Shown here: one piece after another, positions 25,664 to 33,066 of the stretch | How the letters are laid out: every line of letters starts with the position of its first letter | Position numbering within the stretch: position 1 is the first letter of the stretch | NCBI GenBank assembly: GCA_002375765.1 | Contig: DFMV01000011.1 | Span: 32,479 to 96,478, forward strand | Reading direction: 5' to 3' | Origin: Rhizobiales bacterium UBA3584 | GTDB lineage: Bacteria; Pseudomonadota; Alphaproteobacteria; Rhizobiales; Devosiaceae | DNA length: 64,000 nt | The notes under the pieces: model-generated | Told to the model about the DNA's origin: nothing | Seen by the model: the letters and a program-made list of their open reading frames with translations, nothing else | Databases searched by the model: none | Translations under genes and position numbers: made by a program

Positions 25664-25701
25664 GTAGGGTTGCATCGCCCCTTGGCGCGATGCAACCCTA
25701 C
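25664..25701. terminator. Perfect 15-pair hairpin ending the frc operon
   Basis: GTAGGGTTGCATCGC (25664-25678) and GCGATGCAACCCTAC (25687-25701) are exact complements around an 8-base loop. It begins immediately after the frcA stop. There is no U-tract on either side, so it is not a textbook intrinsic terminator; transcript 3'-end protection or a Rho-linked stop is more likely. It also lies 22 bases before the next start and could affect its translation. Confidence 0.6.
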
Positions 25702-25723
25702 GCCATCAGCAAGCGAGGATGCC

Positions 25724-25999
25724 ATGTGCCGCAACATCAAACCGCTGTTCAACTTCGAGCCGCCCGCCAGCAAAAACGAGATGCACGACGCGGCGCTTCA
25801 GTTTGTGCGCAAGATTTCGGGGACCACCCGGCCTTCTCAAGCCAACCAGGCCGCGTTTCATGAGGCGGTGGAGGAGATCGAGCGATCTGTCCGAAAGCTC
25901 CTGCATGCTCTGGAAACCAAGGCTCCGCCCAAGGACCGGGAGGTCGTGGCGGCCAAGGCCCGCGAGCGCGCCAGGCAACGCTATCAGAGTGCTTCCTGA
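25724..25999 (+). CDS. DUF2277 family protein
   Basis: The 91-residue protein starts with the family signature MCRNIKPLFNFEPPAS and has the usual length. The middle is helical (FHEAVEEIERSVRKLLHALE) and the C-terminus is basic. The function of this family is unknown; the invariant early Cys and NFEPP motif suggest a structural or metal role, but that is speculation. I chose the ATG at 25724 because the signature begins there. It follows the frc operon but is separated from it by a strong hairpin, so it may have its own promoter. Confidence 0.88.
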   Translation: MCRNIKPLFNFEPPASKNEMHDAALQFVRKISGTTRPSQANQAAFHEAVEEIERSVRKLLHALETKAPPKDREVVAAKARERARQRYQSAS

Positions 26000-26044
26000 A
26001 GGTTGACGACATATTCCCGCTCCACCCATCGGGCCACCGATGGC

Positions 26045-26698
26045 TTACGCGGCTTCAGTTGAGTGCTGACCCGACGAGACGGCACCGTTCAAGTCTGAGA
26101 ACTGCATCTTGATAAAGGCCCTGTAGGCCAGGATCTGCTGGACCAGACGCTGCGAATCCCCCGTAACCTTCGCCATGATGATACCCCCATCGATGATGCA
26201 CGAAAGCATCTCCGCCATGACACCGATGGCGACGGGTTCGCGCGGCTGGTAAATGGCGGCAATTGCCTCGAGATGACCGCGGATACGCTCATTGACGCTT
26301 TCGATTGCTTCGCGGTTGAGTGCCACGACCCGGCGGTCAAACAGACGCTCCTGATAGCAGATCGAGGCGATCATGCAGCCGGGATGACCGCCCGGAAGAT
26401 CAGACATCACCTCAGCCAGCAGCTTGAGACCGATCAGGAACGATTGCAGCGGATCTTCGGATAGTTCGGCAGCGCGACCGAAAACCTCATCGAGGATGCG
26501 CTGGTCTTCGGCCACATAGCGACGCAGCAAGTGGTGGGCGAGTTCGTTCTTGTCCCTGAAATGATAAAAGAACCCACTCTTGGTAATGCCGGCTTCGGCA
26601 ATCACTTCCTCGATTGACGTCGCGCCGAACCCCTTGGCCAGTACCGATGCCTCCGCCACTTCCAGAATGCGTTCGCGTGTTGCCTCACCCTTGCGCAT
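26045..26698 (-). CDS. TetR-family transcriptional regulator
   Basis: The 217-residue regulator begins MRKGEATRERILEVA and has the TetR helix-turn-helix FGATSIEEVIAEAGITKSGF followed by the usual YHFRDKNELA. The C-terminal half is helical with two Cys (HPGCMIASICYQE), as in the group of TetR proteins with that conserved segment. A start 130 codons upstream is open but overlaps the divergent gene. It is divergent from the homocysteine methyltransferase; a 17-base dyad 18 bases upstream of its start is a probable operator. Confidence 0.88.
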   Translation of the reverse strand: MRKGEATRERILEVAEASVLAKGFGATSIEEVIAEAGITKSGFFYHFRDKNELAHHLLRRYVAEDQRILDEVFGRAAELSEDPLQSFLIGLKLLAEVMSDLPGGHPGCMIASICYQERLFDRRVVALNREAIESVNERIRGHLEAIAAIYQPREPVAIGVMAEMLSCIIDGGIIMAKVTGDSQRLVQQILAYRAFIKMQFSDLNGAVSSGQHSTEAA

Positions 26699-26715
26699 GG
26701 TCGGCCTCCCGAAAA

Positions 26716-26732
26716 CTGTACTTGCGGTACGG
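26716..26732. promoter_or_regulatory. Candidate TetR operator
   Basis: CTGTACTTGCGGTACGG contains GTAC half-sites at 26718-26721 and 26727-26730 with outer C/G matches, an imperfect 17-base dyad. It is close to the TetR start and in the shared promoter region with the gene at 26928, the usual place for autoregulation. I saw no SAM or SAH riboswitch in the remaining upstream bases. Confidence 0.4.
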
Positions 26733-26927
26733 AAACGTGAAGACAATATTATAGGCGAATTCGCTCGCACTTCACCAGACAATAAGTAACCCCTTGGAGT
26801 TGTGGGGAAATATCGCGCCTGTCGTGCGCAGTACCACGCGTTTTCTAGTTTTTCCGCATGCGATCTGGGACAAGCCACCCTCAGAGGGACGGTGTTGTCG
26901 CCCATTGTTGATCGAGGAGAAATTACC

Positions 26928-27869
26928 ATGTCGAAATACCGCCAAGCATTGCCACAAGCCGATGGCAGGCTCTTCCTGAGTGACGGTGGAATGGAAACCG
27001 CGCTGATATTCCTGCAGGGGGTCGACTTGCCCCAGTTTGCCTCGTTTGTTCTGCTCGAAAGTGAGAGCGGGCGCGCCGAGCTGGTCAAATACTACGAGAA
27101 GTTCCTGCCAATCGCGCGCAGCAAGAATGTCGGGTTCGTGCTCGACACCGCCACATGGCGGGCGAGCCTCGACTGGGGAGAAGTACTTGGGTTCGATGCC
27201 GACCGGCTGACTGCGGTCAACGTTGCTGCGATCGACCTCGTCGCCGGACTGCGCGACTGGTGGGAGACGCCCGAGACGCCGATCGTGCTCAATGGTGCCA
27301 TCGGCCCGCGCGGCGACGGCTACAAAGCCGGTCGCATGGATGTTGCCGAGGCACAGGACTATCATGCCTTCCAGGTCGAAATATTCGCCGGCACACAAGC
27401 CGATATGATCTCGGCCATCACCATGAACACGGTGAACGAGGCAGTTGGCATCGCCTTGGCCGCCAGGGCGGCAGACATGCCGTGTGTGGTGTCCTTTACC
27501 GTCGAGACCGACGGCAAGCTTGTCGACGGCACCTCGCTTCGTGCGGCCATTGAAGCGACAGAGGAGGCAACTGGCGCCTCACCGGCCTACTACATGGTCA
27601 ATTGCGCCCACCCGACCCATTTCGAACAAGCCCTCGCCCGAGACGAGGATTGGGTCAAACGCATACGCGGGGTCCGCGCCAACGCGTCCGCAAAGAGCCA
27701 CGCCGAACTCGATGATTCCGATACGCTCGATATCGGCGATATCGCGGGGCTCAGCGGGCACTACAAGTCGCTGACGCGCAATTTCCCGTCGATGCGCGTT
27801 CTTGGAGGATGTTGCGGAACCGATCACCGGCATCTTGCTGCGATCAGCGAAGCCGTCGTGCCGATCTGA
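26928..27869 (+). CDS. Homocysteine S-methyltransferase family protein
   Basis: The 313-residue protein has the family barrel with zinc ligands: Cys in MVNCAHPTHF and the Cys pair in LGGCCGTDHRHL. The N-terminus has LSDGGMETALIF, the methyltransferase equivalent of the DGAMGT loop. The family transfers methyl from S-methylmethionine, betaine or SAM to homocysteine, or demethylates related thioethers. The start at 26928 follows CGAGGAGAAAT; upstream in-frame sequence is not conserved-looking. It is divergent from TetR and stands alone, so the methyl donor cannot be inferred from neighbours. Confidence 0.85.
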   Translation: MSKYRQALPQADGRLFLSDGGMETALIFLQGVDLPQFASFVLLESESGRAELVKYYEKFLPIARSKNVGFVLDTATWRASLDWGEVLGFDADRLTAVNVAAIDLVAGLRDWWETPETPIVLNGAIGPRGDGYKAGRMDVAEAQDYHAFQVEIFAGTQADMISAITMNTVNEAVGIALAARAADMPCVVSFTVETDGKLVDGTSLRAAIEATEEATGASPAYYMVNCAHPTHFEQALARDEDWVKRIRGVRANASAKSHAELDDSDTLDIGDIAGLSGHYKSLTRNFPSMRVLGGCCGTDHRHLAAISEAVVPI

Positions 27870-27905
27870 GGTGCCGATTGCCCTGGGGCCCGTCCGAGAC
27901 GGGCC

Positions 27906-28802
27906 TCAGCATTGTGTACCCTGCCGATCCCGTATGGAACGACGATAGTCCGATGGGCTCATGCCGGCGAGTTTGCGGAAGCTCGTATTGAAGGCAGAGA
28001 GCGATCCGAAGCCTGAATCCATGGCGACCTGGAGCACGTTGACATCGCCGCGCAACAACAGGGCCTGCGCATAGGAGAGACGCAAAAGGCTCACATACTC
28101 ATTGAGTGTCATGCCGGTCGATTTCTTGAAAACGCTCATGGCATATTTGGGGTGGATATCGACCGAGGACGCAATTGCGCTCGAGTCGATATCGTGCCGG
28201 AAATTCTCGGCAATATAAAAGCAGATCTCACCGATATTCTGAAAACTCTGCCGGTCGGGCGCCTCGGACGGCGCCGTATCGGTCGTCGCCGCATCGAGCA
28301 GCTTATAGCTATCAAACTGGATGCGCTCGATCCTCAGCAGCAATTCGTCGATGGCGTGGTTGACCTTTACCGGGTCGTCCGAGCGCAGATAAACGGACCA
28401 GCGCGCAAAGGACCTGTCGTCGCCCTCGTCGTGCTCGGCGGCAAGCAGGGTGGCCCCGCGCATCAGCCTTTGCTGGATATCGGCCGGCAGCCGGAGCCTG
28501 AAAAAGTGCACCAGCGGCAAATGGATGGCGATGAACATCGCGTCCTCGCTCGTATCGAACACCTGATGGGGCAGGCCGCCCCAGAACAGGCACAGATCGC
28601 CGGCTTCGAGGTGCACGCTATGGCCTTGCATCTGGTAATCGACCGATCCGGCAAAGACGTAATTAATTTCGACCTGAGCATGCCAATGGGCAGTGGGCAT
28701 GATGCCGGGCTGCTCATGGCTGATCACAAGCTGGTTGGGCACGCTCTCGACCGTGCTCTTGAGCGGGTTCCAATAGCGTTTTTGACCGATCTTACTTTCC
28801 AA
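27906..28802 (-). CDS. AraC-family regulator (MelR-like)
   Basis: The protein has an N-terminal cupin (PTAHWHAQVEINYVFAGSVDY, then LEAGDLCLFWGGLPHQV) that would bind a sugar, and a C-terminal double helix-turn-helix (IASSVDIHPKYAMSVFKKS and LQVAMDSGFGSLSAFNTSF). It resembles MelR-type activators. I start it at a TTG at 28802 (298 residues) because GGGAGTCG sits just upstream; a GTG at 28829 is the alternative, and longer frames run into the divergent binding-protein gene. It should activate the ABC operon from 28897 in response to the imported sugar. Confidence 0.82.
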   Translation of the reverse strand: MESKIGQKRYWNPLKSTVESVPNQLVISHEQPGIMPTAHWHAQVEINYVFAGSVDYQMQGHSVHLEAGDLCLFWGGLPHQVFDTSEDAMFIAIHLPLVHFFRLRLPADIQQRLMRGATLLAAEHDEGDDRSFARWSVYLRSDDPVKVNHAIDELLLRIERIQFDSYKLLDAATTDTAPSEAPDRQSFQNIGEICFYIAENFRHDIDSSAIASSVDIHPKYAMSVFKKSTGMTLNEYVSLLRLSYAQALLLRGDVNVLQVAMDSGFGSLSAFNTSFRKLAGMSPSDYRRSIRDRQGTQC

Positions 28803-28896
28803 CGACTCCCTCTTCCCTTTTCGTGAGACGCCGGCTCCGAACACGATAGTGTAAAACCAGCCCGTGCATCGGGCAACACAAATGGGAGGAATATCA

Positions 28897-30171
28897 ATGC
28901 GTCTTACCACAGGATGCGCAACCCTTGCGCTTGTCCTCGGCATGACCGGCGGCGCCCTGGCTCAATCGGGCGAAATTACGGTCTGGAGCTGGGATGTTGC
29001 GGCCGCGTCGCTGCAATCGACAATCGAGGGTTTCAATGCCCAATATCCTGATGTGACGGTCGCTGTCGAAGACCTTGGCAACCAACAGGTGTTCGACCGC
29101 ACGCTGGCCGGCTGCGCCGCCGGCGGATCGGGCTTGCCCGACGTCATTTCCATCGAGAACGGCGAAGCGGAAATCTTCTGGAACCAGTTCCCCGATTGCT
29201 TCGCCAATTTGCGCGACCTGGGCTACACCGAGGAAGTGGCCGCCGGTTTCCCGGACTTCAAACGCACTGAGCTTGAAGTCGGCGACGTCGCTTACGCCAT
29301 GCCATGGGATTCCGGTCCCGTGGCGATGTTCTATCGCCGCGATTTTTATGAGAACGCCGGCGTTGATCCTGCCTCGATCACCACATGGGCTGATTTCATC
29401 GAAGCCGGACAGGCCGTTGCCGAAGCCAACCCGGGCGTGGTCATGGGCCAGGCCGATTTCAACGGCGATACCGAATGGTTCCGCATGCTCGCCAATGAGC
29501 AGGGCTGCGGCTTCTTTACCGGCGAAGGCGATGCCATCGCGGTCAACCAGCCCGGCTGCGTCGCCGCCCTCGAAGCTGTGAAAGACATGGCTGACGCCGG
29601 CATCCTCGTCGCTGGCAACTGGGACGAACGCATTCAGGCCATCCGCGCCGAAACCGTCGCCAGCCAGCTCTTCGGTGGTTGGTATGAAGGCACCATCCGC
29701 TCCAACGCGCCCGAACAGGAAGGCCTCTGGGGCGTTTACGAAATGCCATCGGTGACCGAAGACGGGCCGCGTGCCGCCAATCTTGGCGGTTCGGCTCTCG
29801 CGATCACCAACGCCTCGGACAACAAGGAAGCCGCCTGGGCATATGTCAACTACACCCTCGGCACAAACGAGGGCCAGGTGACCATGCTGCGCGAATACGG
29901 CCTCGTGCCCTCGCTGCTTTCAGCACTCGACGATCCCTATGTCGAGGAGGGCCAGCCCTTCTGGGGTGATCAGGCCATCTGGGTCGATATTCTCGGAACG
30001 CTCGATCGCGTCGTTCCCAGCCGTGGCACACCCTTCTTCGGCGATGCACAGGGCGTCGTCCAGGCGGTCCAGACCCAATACCTCAACGGCGGTTACGAAA
30101 ACGCTCAGGCCGCGCTCGATGATGCGGCCAGCCAGATCGCGCTGGTCACCGGCCTTCCGATCGCGGAATAA
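28897..30171 (+). CDS. Maltose-type ABC transporter substrate-binding protein (SBP_bac_1)
   Basis: The 424-residue periplasmic protein has a signal peptide ending GGALA/QSGEITVWSWD and a family 1 binding fold. Typical segments are WNQFPDCFANLRDLGY, AMPWDSGPVAMFYRRDFYENAGVDP and the C-terminal hinge WAYVNYTLGTNEGQ. The ATG at 28897 follows GGGAGGAAT. It heads a binding protein-permease-permease-ATPase operon. The class usually carries oligosaccharides, glycosides or polyols. With a MelR-like activator and an oxidoreductase fusion in the operon, an alpha-galactoside-like or modified sugar is plausible, but the cargo is not known. Confidence 0.9.
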   Translation: MRLTTGCATLALVLGMTGGALAQSGEITVWSWDVAAASLQSTIEGFNAQYPDVTVAVEDLGNQQVFDRTLAGCAAGGSGLPDVISIENGEAEIFWNQFPDCFANLRDLGYTEEVAAGFPDFKRTELEVGDVAYAMPWDSGPVAMFYRRDFYENAGVDPASITTWADFIEAGQAVAEANPGVVMGQADFNGDTEWFRMLANEQGCGFFTGEGDAIAVNQPGCVAALEAVKDMADAGILVAGNWDERIQAIRAETVASQLFGGWYEGTIRSNAPEQEGLWGVYEMPSVTEDGPRAANLGGSALAITNASDNKEAAWAYVNYTLGTNEGQVTMLREYGLVPSLLSALDDPYVEEGQPFWGDQAIWVDILGTLDRVVPSRGTPFFGDAQGVVQAVQTQYLNGGYENAQAALDDAASQIALVTGLPIAE

Positions 30172-30190
30172 TCTCCCCAAGGGACAAATC

Positions 30191-30218
30191 GGCGCGTGGA
30201 CCTTTTGGCCCGCGCGCC
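30191..30218 (+). other. Intercistronic hairpin after the binding-protein gene
   Basis: GGCGCGTGG (30191-30199) pairs with CCGCGCGCC (30210-30218), 9 pairs with one U-G, loop of 10. It lies between the binding-protein and first permease genes, the same position as the hairpins at 14150 and 23771. No U-tract follows; the next gene's AGGAGGAGG follows it closely. Confidence 0.6.
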
Positions 30219-30241
30219 AATCAAGGAGGAGGAGCAAGGCC

Positions 30242-31102
30242 ATGCGCGCAACGACGCGAACGGCGTACGGATTTCTGACGCCCTATCTGTTGATCTTTGC
30301 CGCCTTCTGGGTCTGGCCGATCATCTATTCGTTCTACCTCTCCTTCATGTCCACACGCGTTCAGCCCTGGACCTTCAACCCCACCTTCAACTGGGGACGG
30401 TTGATCATCGACCCCGCTTTCGCCAACGCGCTCAAGAACACTCTGCTTATCCTCGTCATTCAGGTGCCGGTGATGATCGCGCTGGCGACGCTGCTTTCTG
30501 TGCTGCTCAATTCCCAACTGCTCAAGGCGCGCGGCATAATGCGGTTTGCCTTTTTCGCGCCGGTGGTGGTTGGCGAGGTTGCCTACGCCGCCGTCTTCCG
30601 CCTGATGTTCCAGGCCGATTTCGGCGTCATCAACAAATTGCTCGGCCTTGTCGGCATCGCCCCGATCTCGTGGAGCTCGAACCCCACTGCCGCCATGGCG
30701 CTCATCATCATGGCCGTCACCTGGCGCTGGGTCGGCTACAACGCCATCATCATCCTCTCGGGCCTGCAATCGATCCCTGAGGACGTCTATGAGGCTGCAA
30801 CGCTCGACAAGGTCTCAAAGACAAAACAGTTCTTCTTCATCACCCTGCCGTTGCTGCGCCCCATCATTCTGGTTTGCGTGGTCCTTTCGGTCATCGGCAC
30901 CATGCAACTGTTCGCCGAACCCTTCCTCATCACCAATCGCGGCGGCCCCGGCGGAGCCACCGAAACGCTCGGCCTGTTCCTCTATCGGCAGGGCTTTACG
31001 GTTCTCAATTTCGGCTACGCCTCGGCAATAGCCTACACCATCGCGGCCATCGCCATTGTTATCTCGGCGCTCAATTTCTGGCTGGGGAGGGACCCCAAAT
31101 GA
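30242..31102 (+). CDS. ABC transporter permease (MalF/UgpA type)
   Basis: The 286-residue inner-membrane protein has about six helices, beginning YLLIFAAFWVWPIIYSFYLS. The EAA loop in the second half reads YEAATLDKVSKTKQFFFITLP, the coupling segment to the ATPase. The start at 30242 follows AGGAGGAGGAG. It pairs with the next gene (MalG type), to which it is coupled by an ATGA overlap at 31099-31102. Confidence 0.92.
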   Translation: MRATTRTAYGFLTPYLLIFAAFWVWPIIYSFYLSFMSTRVQPWTFNPTFNWGRLIIDPAFANALKNTLLILVIQVPVMIALATLLSVLLNSQLLKARGIMRFAFFAPVVVGEVAYAAVFRLMFQADFGVINKLLGLVGIAPISWSSNPTAAMALIIMAVTWRWVGYNAIIILSGLQSIPEDVYEAATLDKVSKTKQFFFITLPLLRPIILVCVVLSVIGTMQLFAEPFLITNRGGPGGATETLGLFLYRQGFTVLNFGYASAIAYTIAAIAIVISALNFWLGRDPK

Positions 31103-31935
31103 GATCGAAATCGCAAACCACGTTGCTGCGAACCGTCGGGCTTCACGCCGTCCTGGTTCCCTTGGCTCTCGTCTGGCTGTTTCCCATCTGGATGATGGTT
31201 GTGTTTTCGACCCAACCGGAAAACGCGATCTTTTCGGCCAATCTCGTCATGCTGCCGTCAGATCAGTTCGCCGAGAACTTCTCCCGCCTTCAAGCCGATA
31301 CCGGCTTCCTGCGCACGGTCTTCGTCTCGGTTGTGGTGGCGCTGGTCTATACGGTCCTGTCGGTCATGTTGACCTCCATGGCAGGCTGGGCGCTGGCGCG
31401 CTACAATTTTGCCGGCAAGGGGCTGGTTCTGGCCATTATTCTCGGCACGTTGACCCTGCCATATTTCGTCGTCGTCATCCCCCAGTTCATCATGGTGGCC
31501 CGCGATTTCGGTCTGGCCAACACCTGGTTCGCGCTGATCGTGCCGCCGCTGTTCAATTCGCTTGGCGTTCTCTTCATGCGCCAATCGTTTTCCATGATGC
31601 CGGCCGAGCTTTTCGATGCCGCCCGCGTGGAAGGCGTCAAGGAGTGGCAAATCTTCCTGCGCGTGGCCCTGCCGATGGCCCGCCCGACCATTGCTGCGCT
31701 GTGCATCATCCTGTTCCTTGCGAGTTGGAACAACTACCTCTGGCCGCTGCTCATCAACAACCGCCCCGACATGATGACCGCGCCGGTGGCATTGGGATCG
31801 CTGATCGGGCTCACCCGCGTCTCCTGGGGCGGCATCATGACCGGCGCCGTCGTTTTGACCATCCCCATGCTCGTCGTCTTCGTCGTGCTTCAACGCCATT
31901 TCGTCGCCGGCATTGCCGCCGGCGCAATTAAGTAG
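31099..31935 (+). CDS. ABC transporter permease (MalG/UgpE type)
   Basis: The 278-residue partner permease starts in a cytoplasmic stretch, then [17 protein letters not shown], and has the EAA motif [21 protein letters not shown]. About six helices are visible. The start overlaps the preceding stop and GGGGAGG lies upstream inside the previous gene. Together with the permease before it, this forms the heterodimeric channel for the binding protein at 28897. Confidence 0.92.
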   Translation: MRSKSQTTLLRTVGLHAVLVPLALVWLFPIWMMVVFSTQPENAIFSANLVMLPSDQFAENFSRLQADTGFLRTVFVSVVVALVYTVLSVMLTSMAGWALARYNFAGKGLVLAIILGTLTLPYFVVVIPQFIMVARDFGLANTWFALIVPPLFNSLGVLFMRQSFSMMPAELFDAARVEGVKEWQIFLRVALPMARPTIAALCIILFLASWNNYLWPLLINNRPDMMTAPVALGSLIGLTRVSWGGIMTGAVVLTIPMLVVFVVLQRHFVAGIAAGAIK

Positions 31936-31943
31936 GGAAAGCC

Positions 31944-33029
31944 ATGGCTGGTGTGACACTCAATTCCGTCAAGAAGCGCTTCGGCGCCGTCGAAGTCATC
32001 CATGGCGTCGACCTCACCGTCGACGATGGCGAGTTCGTCGTCTTCGTCGGTCCTTCGGGCTGTGGGAAGTCAACGCTTTTGCGCATGATCGCCGGGCTTG
32101 AGGATATATCCGATGGGGAAATTGCCATCGGCGGGACCACCGTCAACGATGTCGAGCCCGCCGATCGGGGCATCGCCATGGTGTTCCAGTCCTATGCGCT
32201 TTATCCTCACATGACCGTCGAACAGAACCTCTCCTTCGGCCTGCGCATGAATGGCCGCCCCAGGGATGACATCGCCCGCCGCGTCTCCAACGCTGCCTCT
32301 ATTCTCCAGATCGAACCGCTCCTTGCCCGGCGCCCCAGGCAACTCTCGGGCGGCCAGCGCCAGCGCGTTGCGATCGGACGGGCCATTGTGCGTGAACCCG
32401 ATGTCTTCTTGTTTGACGAACCGCTCTCCAATCTCGACGCCGAACTGCGCGTCCAGATGCGGGTGGAGATCGCCCGTCTGCACAAGGAGTTGGGCACGAC
32501 GATGATCTACGTCACCCACGACCAGACAGAGGCCATGACCCTGGCCGACAAGATCGTTGTCCTGCGCGATGGCCGTGTCGAACAGGTCGGAGCGCCGCTC
32601 GATCTCTATGACGATCCGGCCAACCGCTTCGTAGCGGGATTTGTCGGATCCCCGCGCATGAATTTCATGGCCGCCAAAGTGGTCGAAACCACCCCGGGCA
32701 GCGTAACCATCGAAACCGAAAAGCACGGCTCGCCTAGGCTCACCTTGCCGGTCAATCAGGCGCTCGCGAGTGGTGATGCCGTCACCCTCGGTATCCGCCC
32801 CGAGCATTTCGGTGGTAGCGACGGGGAGGGCACCCCATTGACTGTCAAGGTCGATGTCGCCGAACATCTGGGCGCAACCAGTTTCGTTTACGCCAATATG
32901 CAGACCGGCGAGCAGCTGATCATCGAGCGCGAACAATCGCGATCTGAAATGGGCCGCACCGAGTTGACCGTCACCATCCCTCCCGCCAGGGCCTATCTTT
33001 TCGATAGCCGGGGCGATCGCATCCGCTAA
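31944..33029 (+). CDS. Sugar ABC transporter ATPase (MalK/UgpC type)
   Basis: The 361-residue ATPase has Walker [10 protein letters not shown], signature LSGGQRQR, Walker [18 protein letters not shown] and switch VTHDQTEAM, followed by the C-terminal OB-fold regulatory domain (from about 240, with [10 protein letters not shown]). The length matches MalK-type proteins. It starts 8 bases after the permease stop. Such ATPases can serve several importers, so it may energise other systems besides its own. Confidence 0.93.
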   Translation: MAGVTLNSVKKRFGAVEVIHGVDLTVDDGEFVVFVGPSGCGKSTLLRMIAGLEDISDGEIAIGGTTVNDVEPADRGIAMVFQSYALYPHMTVEQNLSFGLRMNGRPRDDIARRVSNAASILQIEPLLARRPRQLSGGQRQRVAIGRAIVREPDVFLFDEPLSNLDAELRVQMRVEIARLHKELGTTMIYVTHDQTEAMTLADKIVVLRDGRVEQVGAPLDLYDDPANRFVAGFVGSPRMNFMAAKVVETTPGSVTIETEKHGSPRLTLPVNQALASGDAVTLGIRPEHFGGSDGEGTPLTVKVDVAEHLGATSFVYANMQTGEQLIIEREQSRSEMGRTELTVTIPPARAYLFDSRGDRIR

Positions 33030-33066
33030 CAACCAATACCTCTCATCTTAGAAAGAGACACTTCCT

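Noticed and set aside
26733..26927. Possible SAM or SAH riboswitch upstream of the homocysteine methyltransferase
   Set aside because: I could not match the conserved cores of SAM-I, SAM-II or SAH motifs by eye. A covariance search would settle it.
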